Shown here piece after piece: positions 1 to 11,889 of a DNA stretch of 64,000 nt; the first letter of the stretch is position 1; each line of letters starts with the position of its first letter. The DNA comes from Lucifuga dentata (lineage: Eukaryota > Chordata > Actinopteri > Ophidiiformes > Bythitidae). A model generated the notes under the pieces. It saw only the letters and a list, made by a program, of their open reading frames with translations, was not told the origin of the DNA and made no database searches. Where the stretch lies: assembly GCA_014773175.1 (NCBI GenBank), contig VXCM01000938.1, positions 289,409 through 353,408 on the forward strand, in the 5' to 3' direction. The position numbers and the translations under genes were made by a program.

Positions 1-170
1 CTTTAACTAACAACAACTATACAATTAACATACTGTAAAACTAGTAATTTCTGAATCATGTCAATAAATTGTTGAAGAATTTTCTAGTTTTTAATTCCCC
101 CCCAAATTTCCAGAATCAGTTGTTTTTTCCCCTCATTTTTTTAAATTGTTTTTTTCCAAAATATTCTAGA

Positions 171-248
<78 letters not shown>
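171..248. repeat. (ATCT)n microsatellite, left of palindrome
   Basis: About 19 uninterrupted tetranucleotide units. Together with the complementary GATA array at 343-404 it brackets a perfect palindrome, so both arrays could pair on one strand. No gene is visible in 1-870 apart from these repeats. Confidence 0.95.
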
Positions 249-271
249 ATGAAATGTGAATATGAAATATA

Positions 272-327
272 TGAAAAATTAAAACTTTCTGGAATATATA
301 TATATTCCAGAAAGTTTTAATTTTTCA
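272..327. repeat. Perfect 56 bp palindrome (28 bp arms, no loop)
   Basis: The sequence is its own reverse complement from 272 to 327, with the centre between 299 and 300 in a TATATATATA core flanked by ggaa and ttcc. The first mismatch is at 271/328. It is AT-rich and could extrude as a cruciform. I see no transposon termini or gene around it. Confidence 0.93.
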
Positions 328-342
328 AGTGCATTCTAGAAC

Positions 343-404
<62 letters not shown>
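343..404. repeat. (GATA)n microsatellite, right of palindrome
   Basis: About 15 units, complementary to the ATCT array at 171-248 and followed by a T-run. Confidence 0.95.
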
Positions 405-880
405 TTTTTTTTCTTGGAATTAATTTATTTTAGGTGAAAAATTGGCAGTCTTGGTGGAAATGTCAAAATGATTACAAGCCAAAATTTGTCATCCTGTCTA
501 GTAAAGGACTTGTCTTATAGTGCAGCTTCTTTAGATGGCAAATAAATGCCAAATTCAACAAAAAGTGAGGAAAAAATAACTTTAGACTCCCGAGAGTTAA
601 TGTTTCAGCTGATCTAGGTCTAAAGTAAAATAAAATACTTCATATATTACTGTAGTGGAACAAACAAGTACAAATATTTATCTATGATTTGGTGCATTAT
701 ATAATAAAATGTTCTTTGTTACTTTCCATCTTTGCCCAAAATAAATGAAACTCTAGAACTCTCTCCTTTATTTTTTATCATCTGTATTATATACTTGGTA
801 AATCTACCATTTGGGAAAATATGATGTCATATATCATTTGATATATAGTAAAAGACAAAATAAGAGAAAGCAATATTGCT

Positions 881-881
881 C

Positions 882-916
<35 letters not shown>

Positions 917-917
917 G

Positions 918-956
<39 letters not shown>
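881..956. repeat. (GTCT)n then (CT)n, upstream of crystallin promoter
   Basis: A compound pyrimidine repeat ending about 90 bp before the crystallin TATA box. Its place in the proximal promoter means length variation could affect expression; that is inference. Confidence 0.9.
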
Positions 957-959
<3 letters not shown>

Positions 960-995
960 ATGATGGGGGATTTCTATTCTGTGGGGGCTGTGAGC

Positions 996-1053
996 TCAGC
1001 GAGTTTGTTTTTATCTCTATAATCCCCTCTCTCTGGGTGTTGGTGTATAAAAG
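996..1053 (+). promoter_or_regulatory. crybb1: Core promoter of the beta-crystallin gene
   Basis: A TATAAAAG box lies at 1046-1053. About 25 bp upstream, at 1020-1026, is TAATCCC, a bicoid-type (OTX/CRX) site, and at 996-1000 is TCAGC, a half-site of the Maf element used by many lens crystallin promoters. Transcription would start near 1076, which fits the short non-coding exon that follows. The TATA box is seen directly; the factor assignments are inference from motif knowledge. Confidence 0.7.
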
Positions 1054-1075
1054 CAACGAGGGGCCCGGCGCTGTC

Positions 1076-1119
1076 TCACACAGACCAGCAGTCTCAGGCC
1101 TGTCCACACACTGCCACAG
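1076..1119 (+). other. crybb1: Non-coding exon 1 of the beta-crystallin gene
   Basis: A short untranslated leader exon of about 44 nt ends in ccacag|gtaaga, a strong donor with GT at 1120. Beta-crystallin genes normally start with such a small non-coding exon. The start is estimated from TATA spacing, not observed. Confidence 0.7.
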
Positions 1120-1209
1120 GTAAGACAGTGGACAAACATCATACAGAACGGAAAAAGAGAGAGACAGGGAGCTGATAGAAATTTAGAAAGAGAAGCAGAA
1201 TATTATAAA

Positions 1210-1440
1210 CTGGAGTGAAGTAATTCAATTAAACTTTATTGTCATTGTAAAGAGTACAAGTATAAAGAACAGGCTTGGATATTGTGAAAAAATTAGCTGA
1301 GCACAAACAGGAAGTAGACTGTTAAGTGGAACATTATGCAGCAATAGCAGCAGAACTAAAATAAAGACTAACTATGCAAAGGATGATGCGAAAGTCACCG
1401 TGCAAAGCCTCTAGCATGCTGCAAAAACTCCTAGAGTAAC
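1210..1440. repeat. Dispersed repeat with actttattgtcatt motif
   Basis: This segment in crystallin intron 1 starts like the repeat at 40677, sharing actttattgtcatt followed by an A-rich stretch. It is probably the 3' end of a retroposon on the minus strand. The boundaries are soft. Confidence 0.4.
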
Positions 1441-1854
1441 TTTAGGTTGTTACTGAGTCCAAAAAGTCTTAATTTCTTAAAACAAGACAAAACTGCCAGA
1501 GTTTCCACTACACTAGAATTGAGAAAAAAAAAAGACTCTTGTTTTGAATTTAAGTCTACAAGTTTAGTTCTGTTGGAATCAGGTTGGAGTAATTCCACTG
1601 CACCGCGTTGTTTTTATTGGGTTAAAAAATAAGAACTTTAGGACTATACAGTATATATTCAAGAAATATATGATCTTACAAATCACGTTGGTTTCACAAA
1701 TGCAGCAATAAAATTGTATTTGAGTTGTAAATGCTATGTTTTGCCACTTCAGTATTTGGGAAATTGCACCATCATGCTACCAAAGTCGAGCTACTGAGGA
1801 TTAGAAAGTTCTGTTTAGGTGTATTTTTTATGTATATAAAATGTTTATATATGT

Positions 1855-1855
1855 A

Positions 1856-1914
<59 letters not shown>

Positions 1915-1920
1915 ATCTAT
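1855..1920. repeat. (ATCT)n microsatellite in crystallin intron 1
   Basis: About 14 perfect units, decaying into tatatc repeats. Confidence 0.95.
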
Positions 1921-2140
1921 ATCTATATATAGATATATATATGAAAAGCAGGTGACTTGCACAGAATGAAATCCAGTAAAGCAGAATATGTCTTGTATTT
2001 TCCTTGGGATTGAGTGTCAGTAGCTTGATGTTTTTTCCTATAATTATCATTGTAAAGCAGATGACAAGGTGGTAATTTGTGTGGTCAAGACTTTGTTCAT
2101 ATGACAATTTATTACAGTATTATATAAAAACACTAAAACC

Positions 2141-2204
2141 TCTTCTCTTCTCTTCTCTTCTCTTCTCTTCTCTTCTCTTCTCTTCTCTTCTCTTCTCTTC
2201 TCTC
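2141..2204. repeat. (CTTCT)n pentanucleotide array at splice acceptor
   Basis: About 12 perfect pentanucleotide units, all pyrimidine on the + strand, end 18 bp before the exon 2 acceptor AG (2221-2222). The array acts as, or displaces, the polypyrimidine tract of intron 1. The same unit forms a second array at 48622-48693. Confidence 0.95.
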
Positions 2205-2227
2205 TCCTCTTCATTATTCCAGTCATC

Positions 2228-2327
2228 ATGTCTGCTGGAGGAGAAAAATCTAAGGCTGCTTCCCAGACAGATGGGAAGACGACTCAAAACAAGATGTCTG
2301 AGATGGGCATGATGTCTTACAAGGTAC

Positions 2328-2380
<53 letters not shown>

Positions 2381-5300
2381 CAGATGATCAAACGTATATT
2401 AAATCCCTTCACACAGTAACACCTTGTGCAGCAGTTGGCCTCACATTAACACTTTACCTTCTGCGCTGACGTGGATTATCCAGGACCTGATAGCTGTTCC
2501 AGCTGAGGGAGGGGGCGGCTGACAGCTACAAATGACAGAAGAATATTATGAAAACAAATTTGGAGAAAACTGTCACCACAGCACAGTCACCTCTATTTGC
2601 TGTGCCTTTCTTTCTTTCTTTTTTTTTTGTTCACTTTGATCCCTTTATCCTTTCTCATGATCTGTGCTTGGTTTTTCTGCTCTCCTGGGATATTTCTCTT
2701 GATCTGTGAATGAATGCAGCTCTGTGATCTCTGTATTCATGCAGTGCAGTAAGATTATTTCAGTCTGTTTTCAATACAAATCCATTTACAGTATTCCTGG
2801 AATTTTCTTTTAAATGAGTGTCACTATCTTGAATCACTGCTCGTGATTTTAGAAAATTCTCAGACAGTTGATTGCCATGTGATCCTGGCCAGCAGCTTTC
2901 AAATGTTTTTAGGCATCGTTTGCTGTTACAGGCATGAAAGAAATGTTTAGATTTTCACAAGAAAACTTGTAGTTAAACCTCTTAAAATTAGTTTAATAAA
3001 AAAGACAACTAATCAAATTTCAAGCACCTTTAAACAGAAAAGTATAAAAAAAAAAAAAACCTCACTGCATATGAAGCTAAACAGGCTTAGACAGAATTCT
3101 TTTGAATTCTATTTTGCTTGTGTGTAGTAGGGTTTTTTCTCCCCACAATGAACACTAAACCTATTTCTTTTTCCATTTCCTGTCTTTCTTTACATGTTAT
3201 TTTCTGCACCATCCAGATGTATGTGTATGACCAGGAGAACTTCCAGGGTCGTTGCATGGAGATCAATGCCGAGTGTGTGAATGTGTGTGACATGGGAATG
3301 GACAAAGTACGCTCCCTACGTGTTGACTGCGGACCGTAAGTAGCCTGTGCACATACATGTATCTGCTTCTGCATCTGTTAGCTTTAATATAACATGTGTT
3401 TTTGCTGTTGGCACAAAAGGAACCAGTGCTTTATCAAAACCTCACAGACTAATTTTATGTTTTATTTTTTATTTGTTTATTTATTTTTTATGGGCAGAGG
3501 TTATGGGATAGAAAAAGGTTTTATTGTGACTAGAGTATGAGGGCTTTTTATGTAAAAATGTCTGTGCAGTTTGAATGACATTCTCATCTGTTCATATCTG
3601 AAGTAGAAGGTCATTCATTAAAGCCAAATGGACAGAATGTCTCCTGTTCTAATAACATACTGGGCTAAGAGAAAGAAACAATGATAATAATTATAAACAA
3701 AGTTTTTCCAACTTGGTAAGATATGTCAAAGCTGTTTGCATGCTACCGAATCAGTATCATCTCAGCTACGCACTGTTGCATGTTTCTAGCCTTATTTGTT
3801 ACAACAATGTCATTGCGTAACCCTTCCACCAGGTTATGTCAAACTAATTTCTTAACTTTTTGAGTAATCCTGCTAACAAATAAGTAAACTAACCAATAGA
3901 ATTCAGGTGAAAACATAACCTCCTTGGTGGAGGCGTATCTGCATTTGATTGCATCCTTAGTACATGCACATAACCGCAGACAGTAGGGCAGTGGCGCAGT
4001 GGTTAGCATTCTTGCTGTGCATGCTATCCTTGTGTTGTATAGGTTTCCTCTGGGTACTCAGGTTTCCATCAAAAACCTGTGATAATTTATTGCTCATGCC
4101 ATTGCCTTTGGCTGAGTCACTAGGCTGTAGACCCATAGTCAGTCCCTAGCACTGCGCTGTGGTTATCCACTGTGCTAGCAGTTAGGATGGATCAAATGTA
4201 GAAGACTGATTTTCCCATAGAGATCAATAAAGTGTAAACTTAAAGTAGCATAACATATTTGAGCCCAATCCACATACATGCTATATTGCTGCCAACCATT
4301 TTCCAAAACATACTACTGGAGTGGTAAATATTAGCATTGTTCTTCCATAGAGGCTTGAAATGTGCTTGAGATAAGTAATGCATCACAGCAAACACAACGT
4401 CTGTTAAATTTTTGTAGATGTAACTTAATTTATCCAATCCAACACGGAGTTACAGTACATGGAAGAAAATGTATGCCTCCACCAGCGAATATAGTTCCAG
4501 GAGAAGATGGCTTTTACAGAGAGGAACAACATTTACCTGAGGAACAATTAAAAATGATTATCTCAAAGAATGTGTGAAAAGCTGAACCATTTTTGTACCT
4601 GTATGTACGTTACAAAATAATCAGTATCAGCTGATGTTACTCCAGTCACACAAACTATGTGACCTTCAAGTTGTACCTTTACTGTTATGTCATGCTTTTG
4701 TACTTTTTCATATGTTTAGGCATTTAACTGATGCTTGGTAATGAGTCCAGCTATGGAATGAACTTTTAATAACAATTTATTAACGCATCAAAGAAATGAG
4801 TCATGATTGTGATGGAAAGAGGCGTAGTGCTGCAGGAATGTTATATGATGATCATGTAAGAGAGAAAGTGTTAGGAAATGTAGTATAAAAGCAGAAGGGG
4901 AGGAAGGTTTCTTTTCAGGGTTAGCAGAAATGGTAGAGAAAGCGAAGAGAGCATCAACAAGCTCTGCTTCATAACATCCTTTTTATACTGCAAATAAACT
5001 GTATTAAAAACCATTTCCTTATACCATTGCTGTGCATTGTATGCTGAAGATGTTGTGGAAGTAAATTAGCTAATTTCTTTTTCCCTCCCCACCTCCCATC
5101 TTCTCTTCCTGACCAATATTTCATTCCTCTTCCTCCTCCTTTCCTTCTCAGCTTTGTTGGCTTTGAGCAGATGAACTTCTGTGATGAGAAGTTTATCTTG
5201 GAGAAGGGCGAGTATCCCCGCTGGGACTCCTGGAGCAACTGCCAGAAGAATGACTACCTGCTGTCCTTCAGGCCTGTCCGCATGGTAAATCCTTTATCTG

Positions 5301-8300
5301 TGTGACCACATGAGGAAAATCGATTCCTGACTTTGGTGACTTTAATCCATCCAATCATCTGAATATTTATCTAAATTTCACACAGCCCAGAGAGTTGTTT
5401 TATTCTTTTTTTCAACATCTTCTATCCATCTATTTTCCAACTACTCTCATCCCTTCCTTCCTTTCCCCACTATTTTCCAGGATCCTGAGAAACATAAGAT
5501 CTGCTTGTATGAGGTTGGAGAGTTCAAGGGTCGTAAGATGGAGATCATGGATGATGATGTCCCCAGCCTGTTTGCCTATGGCTTCACAGACAGAGTGGGC
5601 AGCATCATGGTGAACGGTGGAACGTGAGTAGTCATCGCTCCATCACTTGAAATTATTTTAGATTTCTACAATGTATTTCTTTTTTTTTTATTTGAGTCCT
5701 AAATGTTGTATTCCCTGAAGAAAAGTGAAAATTTCTCTCATTGCAGTCAGATGATTCAAACAGGTTTTGTTTTTTGTCAATACAAATGAGTATTTTCTCA
5801 TTCTTAAAAAAATTTTGTTTCAAGGATTTTATAAGAATGAGTATCCTAAATCAAGAAACAGCACTGAACATGATTTGCACCGTAGAATGTCTTTTTTTTA
5901 TATAATTGGCTCGCTCCACTGAGTTTGAAGCGTTTTCCCTTTAGCTTTTGCACAGTGGGTGTCTTGTTTTTCTGTGAGCAGAGCCGCCTTTTGATGCAGA
6001 GGGTTTGACCTTCCTAACTGAACTGTTAACAACTAAAATGTTGAAAAGCTTTTGTTGACCTCCTGAAGCTATTCAGACTAACAGCTAATAGCAAACTTGG
6101 CAGCAATGAGATGCCTGTAATTTTTAGATTTGTATTAGTATTATAATTCTCATTGCCTCTGTTGATTGTTGCTGTGTGTATACAGAAAACAAGTGATTGA
6201 CCGCTAATTATGTTTTTTTTTCTTTTTTCTTGGGAGAGTTTAGACAGCTACTTCCAGGCATGATCACATCCAATTACAATATGTTTGTTTGAAGGCAAAG
6301 CTTAAATGACGTGGTTTTACAAGTCCAATAAATACTACCCGCATACACATTACATTACTGCCAATCATTTTCCAAAATATAAAACCATACTTTATTTATT
6401 TATTTATTGCAAAACCTCAAATCAAATGCTGAGGTGATACAACATCTTAAAATTCTGTATTTCGCCTGCTAACATACAAGTTTACATGTCGAAGGCACAA
6501 TTATTTTAATTCTGTGGTAAAAGCAGTTTTCTTCTGGGATGTTGGACGGGTTAAATTAAGTAACTTAACAACTAAAAAAATTAACAGACGTTTTGTTCGC
6601 TGTGATGGATTACCTATCTCAAGCATGTTTCAACTCTCCACAAGTTGATTTTTATAGCATTTCTCTTTGTTTTCCCTGCTTGGAAGGTAGGAAAAACAAT
6701 TACACAATGTACTGCTCCAGTAGTATTGTTTGGAAAATGGTTGGCAGTAATATATCATGTATGCAGGTAGTATTTATTGTGCTCAAACATCCAAAAGGTC
6801 CTTTAAGATACTATTGGGAATTGAACCCTGTTTTCTGCTGTGGTGGACTGTTAACCCTAGCTACGTGTTGTTAGTACATCAAGAAAAACATGCATGTGCT
6901 GGGGTTTTTGAGTGTCTATTCATTGCTTAAAGATGACTGCTGCATTACAATGTAATGAAAAATGATCAAAATATTCTCTTTAAACTTCTACATTTCAAGC
7001 AAAAAAAAAAAAAAAAAAANAAAAAAAAAAAAAAAAAAGAAAAAAAAAAAGATTTTTAGGATTTAGACTAGAATGACTTGATATGATGCAGTTTTTGCAG
7101 TGAACTACAATACTCCAGCATCATAATGCCTGAATAATTTGATCATTGAGTAGGGAAATTTACACACACATAGGTTTGTAATTAGTGTATGAGGCCATAT
7201 GTGACAAGAGATTCTATGCCTTTGGGCAAGATCAAGAGCAGCCAGCGTTTTTGTTGGAGTGCCTATGGAGTAGGAAGTCATTTTCATTTTATGCAGCTTC
7301 TGATTGTTTATGCAGTCACTCAGTTTTCAGCAAAAGGAGCTACAAACATTGCATCAAGTCTTAGTCAAGTCAAGTCAAATTTATTGAGTAGCCCAGGACC
7401 ACATACAATGTTTCAAAGGGCTTTACAGACCCACACATTAGCATTATGTAACACATTATTTAACCCTAACCCTAAGCTCTCTATGAAGACGAGGGAAAAA
7501 TTCCCCCAAAACCTTATTATATAAGGAAAATGGAAGAAACCTCAGCTGACTCAAAATCCAACTTCTCCATGTGTCAGACAGTTTTCAAAGTCATTAGGTC
7601 ATTCTCAAACTCTGAGTAACAGTATCATCATCATCATCCTCATAGTCAACATCATCATCATTATCATCACCATAAGCTATGCAAGTGCTTTAAGTGTTTG
7701 AAGGGGAGTTCAGGAATAGAAGCTTTTCATCAGCAGCTAGCCCAGGGTGTGATGAATGTTAGCAGCCTGGTAATGTGTCTTCGTCTGTGCTCTCAGAGGT
7801 GTGGCAGCAAACACTGTTTGTTAAACTACTGTGATTACTTCATTTGTTACACCCTGCCGCCTTGAAAGAAAAGGATGGAACAAATAGCCACCCGGTGGTT
7901 TGCTGCCTGAAGCAAACAGATCAATGTCTTTGTTCAAGGATTTTAATTCTCCTGGATCTCTCAGTTTGCTTTCTACACCATCTTTCTTTCATGTTGCACA
8001 TGTCCTTTATATTATGTTTTACGTCTGTGTTTCTACACCAAATCATCCCTGTAAATCTATTTTCTCCTAATTTGCTCCATGATTAGTTAGGGAACTCTAG
8101 ATGTGTTGTATTTGATGCAGGTGACATCGTCAAAGTTTAAAAAAGCATTAAGAAATCTCTCCGTTTTCCCAATATGGGACTTCAGGTGAGCTCAGAGTTA
8201 AAGGTAAAGCTTTTGCACACAGAGTAGAACGGACATTTCAGAGTAAAATCCTTTGTCAGTTAAGCAGAACATGAAGCAAACATGATATTTTGCTAGTTGA

Positions 8301-9244
8301 AACCTGAGTTTTGGATGACAGTTAAGTCTATTCTTGGTGTAAAACTAACTTCTCATGTTTTGTGACTACTCCTCTCAGGTTTTGCTATTATGCATAATAA
8401 AAATGGACCATAGATGCTTTTTCTGACATGCCATCAACAGCATTAATAAGCTCCTCTTTCTCCAATTTATTTATGACGCCTTCCAGACAATGGCTCCATG
8501 ATGGTGCTATGATGCTAATTAAAGTTCCAAAAATGTAATTTATCTTAAATGAGGTAATAGCTAAAGCTAAAGCTAGCTTACTGGAACATTTACATTAGTA
8601 GGCATGGTCGTTTGGTGATTTATAAGCAAGTTTATATACAGGAGGAATGATATAATTAAACTGGGCTAAACCACTTCTCACTAGTGATGCTTTACTCACT
8701 TAGTGAGTGAAGCTACCTGTAGCTTTAGTGTCAAGCTCATGAAAGCTGTGTTTTGGGAAACCTAAGGTTTTTTTTTTTGTTTGTTTTTTTTTTTGTTTTT
8801 GTGACTTTGACAGTATTACTTACATGCTATTGACCAGAAGCAAGACAGGGTGTTTAAAGTTTCATCCACTGCTTGAAAGCAGGTCACAAACAAGAAATTT
8901 GCTGAAAAGGAAATAGATGTTGCTGTCACTGGGATTCTGGAAAAACACACCAGAAAAAATACCATCTAGGGTCCTCTTAGGGCTTTGCTCAATCATATGC
9001 CTTTTTGCTCTTCAGTTGCTGTATTGTATCCATACTCATCTTCTATCAAAATCTCTCTTTCTCTATCGTCAGTTGGGTGGGTTACCAGTTCCCTGGCTAC
9101 CGTGGCAGCCAGTACCTGCTGGAGAAGGGTGAATACAGACATTTCAACCAGTATGGCGCCCGCTGCCCCCAGATGCAGTCTATCAGGCGTATCCGTGCCA
9201 TGCAGTGGCATCCGCATGGCTGCTACACCATGTCCTCCAAGTGA
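2228..9244 (+). CDS. crybb1: Beta-B1-type crystallin (five coding exons)
   Basis: This is a structural protein of the eye lens, where beta-crystallins form soluble oligomers. Coding exons: 2228-2323, 3217-3335, 5152-5284, 5481-5623 and 9073-9244. All junctions are GT-AG and the phases match, giving 220 residues. Residues 1-32 form a polar N-terminal arm rich in K, S, T and Q. Four Greek-key motifs follow at about 33-72, 73-116, 117-164 and 165-220, one per exon, the classic beta-crystallin layout. Recognisable motifs are [39 protein letters not shown] and [19 protein letters not shown]. The start is the first ATG six bases into exon 2. A long N-terminal arm and the near-complete match to B1 motifs argue for B1. 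It could instead be one of the teleost B1-like paralogues (crybb1l1, crybb1l2), which only a phylogeny can settle. No frameshift or lost motif was seen. Confidence 0.93.
2329..2379. repeat. (CA)n directly after crystallin exon 2 donor
   Basis: The donor is aag|gtacaac at 2321-2330 and the CA array begins within six bases of it. Intronic CA repeats close to donors are known binding sites for hnRNP L. Confidence 0.95.
3739..3960. repeat. Degenerate dispersed repeat, family with GATC-rich core
   Basis: It shares phrases such as gcatgtttctagccttatttg, gtaatcctgctaacaaa and cctccttggtggaggc with segments near 11890-12440, 22120-22530, 32685-33420, 59970-60390 and 63410-63560. This is an old, widespread teleost repeat with soft edges. 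It lies in crystallin intron 3. Confidence 0.55.
3986..4238 (+). mobile_element. tRNA-like SINE with aataaagt 3' end
   Basis: The 5' end gggcagtggcgcagtggtta resembles a tRNA-derived head with an A box. The middle, ggtttcctctgggtactc, is the conserved central phrase of fish SINEs, and the 3' end is gatcaataaagtgta. It is a degenerate copy inserted in crystallin intron 3, just upstream of a foldback element. Confidence 0.6.
4240..4560 (-). mobile_element. TTAA foldback element, partial copy, minus orientation
   Basis: It starts at TTAA (4240-4243) followed by the terminal inverted repeat (gagcccaat, then aaccattttccaaaacat) and the internal part also seen reversed in the copy at 6302. The far terminus is missing. 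It lies in crystallin intron 3. Confidence 0.7.
6302..6806 (+). mobile_element. TTAA foldback element, full-length copy
   Basis: TTAA is present at both ends (6302-6305 and 6803-6806). The left end reads caataaatactacccgcata through ccaatcattttccaaaata, and the right end has the inverted counterpart ggaaaatggttggcagtaat with gctcaaaca. No open reading frame of transposase size is present, so it is non-autonomous. It lies in the large crystallin intron 5. Confidence 0.85.
7001..7050. repeat. Poly-A run containing a gap N (7020)
   Basis: The A-tract is broken by one N and a single g. The length is not reliable. Confidence 0.8.
7361..7560. repeat. Dispersed repeat: agtcaagtcaa ... gggctttacag ... 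ggaaacctc
   Basis: It begins with tandem caagt, then atttattgagtagc, then tgtttcaaagggctttacag, then aaaaattccccc and ggaagaaacctc. This phrase order is known from a common teleost retroposon 3' region. A chance ccctaaccctaa lies at about 7464-7475 inside it. Confidence 0.5.
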
Positions 9245-9790
9245 AACCCAATGAGGGCGAGGAAGAGAGGGATGGCAGGAGAGATAGAGGTTGATGGCCT
9301 ATGCAAAGATGGAGGGAGAGAAAGAGGGAGGGCAAAGAAGGAGAGGAGGAGGGAGAGGCTGTAATATTTTCTCCTCTATCCCAACATCTTCTGGCAGTTT
9401 GAGTGCAGGATGGAGGGACGACACTTGTAAACTAACAATCAGTGCAAAGACGTTTAAAATGAATTTGGAGAAAATAATAAGACAAATATTCTCTCCAGTG
9501 TAGTTCTCCTCCTCTCACTGTTTCTTTACGTCATTTTTCCTCCTCTCCTTCCCTTTCTCCCCTCACACATCACCCCACCATCATCAGCCCTCGCTCACAT
9601 CATAACTGACTGATTTGCAGGGAACTGTGTGAATTTGTGTGTTTGTGTGGTAGAAGATCTGCAGTAGCAGGAAGCCACACCCTCAGACTTTTGGTTGGCA
9701 GATGACTTTCCTCTCTCCCGTTCACTGTGCTCAGATCCTGAAACCACATTACCCTTAATCTGCAATAAAGCATCTCACATCCTACTCCAT
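9245..9790 (+). other. crybb1: 3' UTR of the beta-crystallin gene
   Basis: The sequence after the stop is purine-rich, then pyrimidine-rich. The first good polyadenylation signal, AATAAA, is at 9764-9769 and a second is at 9850-9855. The end is an estimate. Confidence 0.5.
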
Positions 9791-9869
9791 TATAAATGAC
9801 TGGTTCTTGACCATACCATAATGAGCACAGGGATTCAGTTTTGCTGAAGAATAAAGGCACATATAAGTC

Positions 9870-11240
9870 ACATTAACTGGAATTGCCTAGTTAATGTATG
9901 TTGCATTAAGAAGGAAATGTAGCTGGGTACAAGCAATGCTTTAACAAGAAAAGTTTTGGATTGTGCTGCCATTATTTTCTTTTAAGCTGCAAGAACAGGA
10001 TACAGGAAGAACAGACAATAATCATAGCAGGTACTATTTGCACCATCATTTCAGATTGATTCATGAGCAGTTGCAAATGATTTCTCTGAGATCTACTTTT
10101 CAGATAGTCTTCAAAGTAGATTATTAGCTTAAGTAGCTGAAATATTAATATCCCAAACAAACACATGAGAAAACAAGATAGATTTGCTTAGTTTAATAAC
10201 TGGATTAGCAAGTCACTTTGTTTGTTATTCAGTCCCACAAGTCTTATTTTCATAAAAGTGGAACAAAAAATCTGACAGTGTAGTGAAATATGTGTCAGGA
10301 TTTTCAAACAAGACAGAATGGGGTAGCCTGCAGCGCTAGAAACATAAAATGATTTATCTATTACTCTTGACTCTAGTTTCAAGCACAATTAAGTTGAATT
10401 TCTCAAGATTCAAGGTGTTTTTTTTTTTTATCATGGAATATTTAGCTTGTTTCTAGTGTGTGATCTATTGCAGCGTGTGAAACAAAATGCAGTTTTTATG
10501 GATAATAATTTGTTAAAAAAAACAGCAGTTCAACAGCCTTGTTGTTGATCTTGAGATTATGATTTATAAAAGCAGGCCACTCCAAGATCGTGCCATCAGA
10601 ATTTGATTGTGCAGATGGAATCATTATGGATCTGTGAAAGTTGAAAGCACTTAATCGTTTCTATCACAGCACTCAGTCTTCACACTGGATCAAGTTTTAA
10701 AATGTACTATGATGAATCTCTTCATGCATTATTTATAAGATTCTCTATAAAGAGCATTGATGCAGTTTGTGGTCTGCAAATGTCAGCACCACAACCGAGA
10801 ACTTTTTACAAAATATTATCAATAAATGATGTCAGTTACTTCCTTCACTCATGTTTATCAAGCATTCAAACTAAGCTGCATCATTCATATTGTAATCTAC
10901 AGAATCTATTTCTGACATGTGGTTATTCCAGGAAGTGGCAATTGTTACTGTAATTACAAGCATTTTTCGATAAACTGCATCACAGTGAGTATTTATATAA
11001 CTAGCATTATCCCAAATATAATGGACATGTAAAAATATGATTCTTTGGTTACAGTAATAATCTCACCTTGTATCTACTGTTTGTTATTTTTTACAAATAA
11101 CAAATATTTTTTACATATTGATTTACAAATCAATATGCCTTCTGTCTAAACATACAATAATATTATATTATCAGTAATGACAAAAAGACACAATGAAAAT
11201 ATATCATGTCACACAATAACATGTTATTTCTACTCTAATA
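9870..11240. other. AT-rich intergenic stretch, nothing recognised
   Basis: Short random open frames only. I found no splice-flanked conserved peptide, RNA gene or mobile-element end here. Confidence 0.6.
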
Positions 11241-11241
11241 A

Positions 11242-11272
<31 letters not shown>

Positions 11273-11325
11273 TGTTTGTGTGTGTGTGTGTATGTGTGTG
11301 TGTGTTGGTGGGGGGGNGGGGGGGG
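11242..11325. repeat. (GT)n with G-run and gap N (11317)
   Basis: An interrupted GT array runs into about 14 G around one N. The unresolved G-run suggests a sequencing or assembly stop. Confidence 0.9.
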
Positions 11326-11410
11326 ATGTCCAATCAGAGGAACTCTCAACCACCAAAGAAGCAGATTATGTTATCTGTCTGATGTAAGATCAAACTTTAT
11401 AAATCAAATT

Positions 11411-11473
<63 letters not shown>

Positions 11474-11474
11474 C
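11411..11474. repeat. (TCTA)n microsatellite
   Basis: About 15 units, preceded by aaactttataaatcaaattt, which may be the tail end of a retroposon. Confidence 0.95.
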
Positions 11475-11889
11475 TGTACATATACAAAAACAAAACAAAA
11501 CAAACAAAAAAAAAACAAAAACAAAGAAGCAATTTGACAAATTTAGCATTTAGAGTAAATATTTTTCTTTACAGTAATAGTATACCTCAACATGCTAAGA
11601 ATGGTGCTAACATGCTGCAATGCAACCCAATGCAACAGCCCTAATGTCAGAAAGCTGCCTAATCCATGATTCAGTCTATGGTAATTGCTGAAGGTGTAGC
11701 TTGTGTGGTGTTATTATTAGTATGGAAGGTGTTCATGTTGTTGCAAATTAGGCTAACGCCTAAGGTGGAGAGAATAACAGAAATAACAGGAGGTCTTCCA
11801 GTCAAGAAAACTTATAAATTATGTTATGGCTGAATTGCATTTCTGGACTAAAAGAAAATCTGCCTCATTCGTTCTGAGGACTGTGTTGG

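Noticed and set aside
787..1107. Open frame on the minus strand over the crystallin promoter
   Set aside because: Most of it is translated CT and GTCT repeat, with no family resemblance; it is explained by low complexity.
7455..7480. Short ccctaaccctaa resembling an interstitial telomere repeat
   Set aside because: Only two units, and they lie within a known-type dispersed repeat; too short to mean a telomere fusion.
11177..11644. Frame of 155 codons
   Set aside because: It consists of translated GT and ATCT microsatellites and crosses a gap N.
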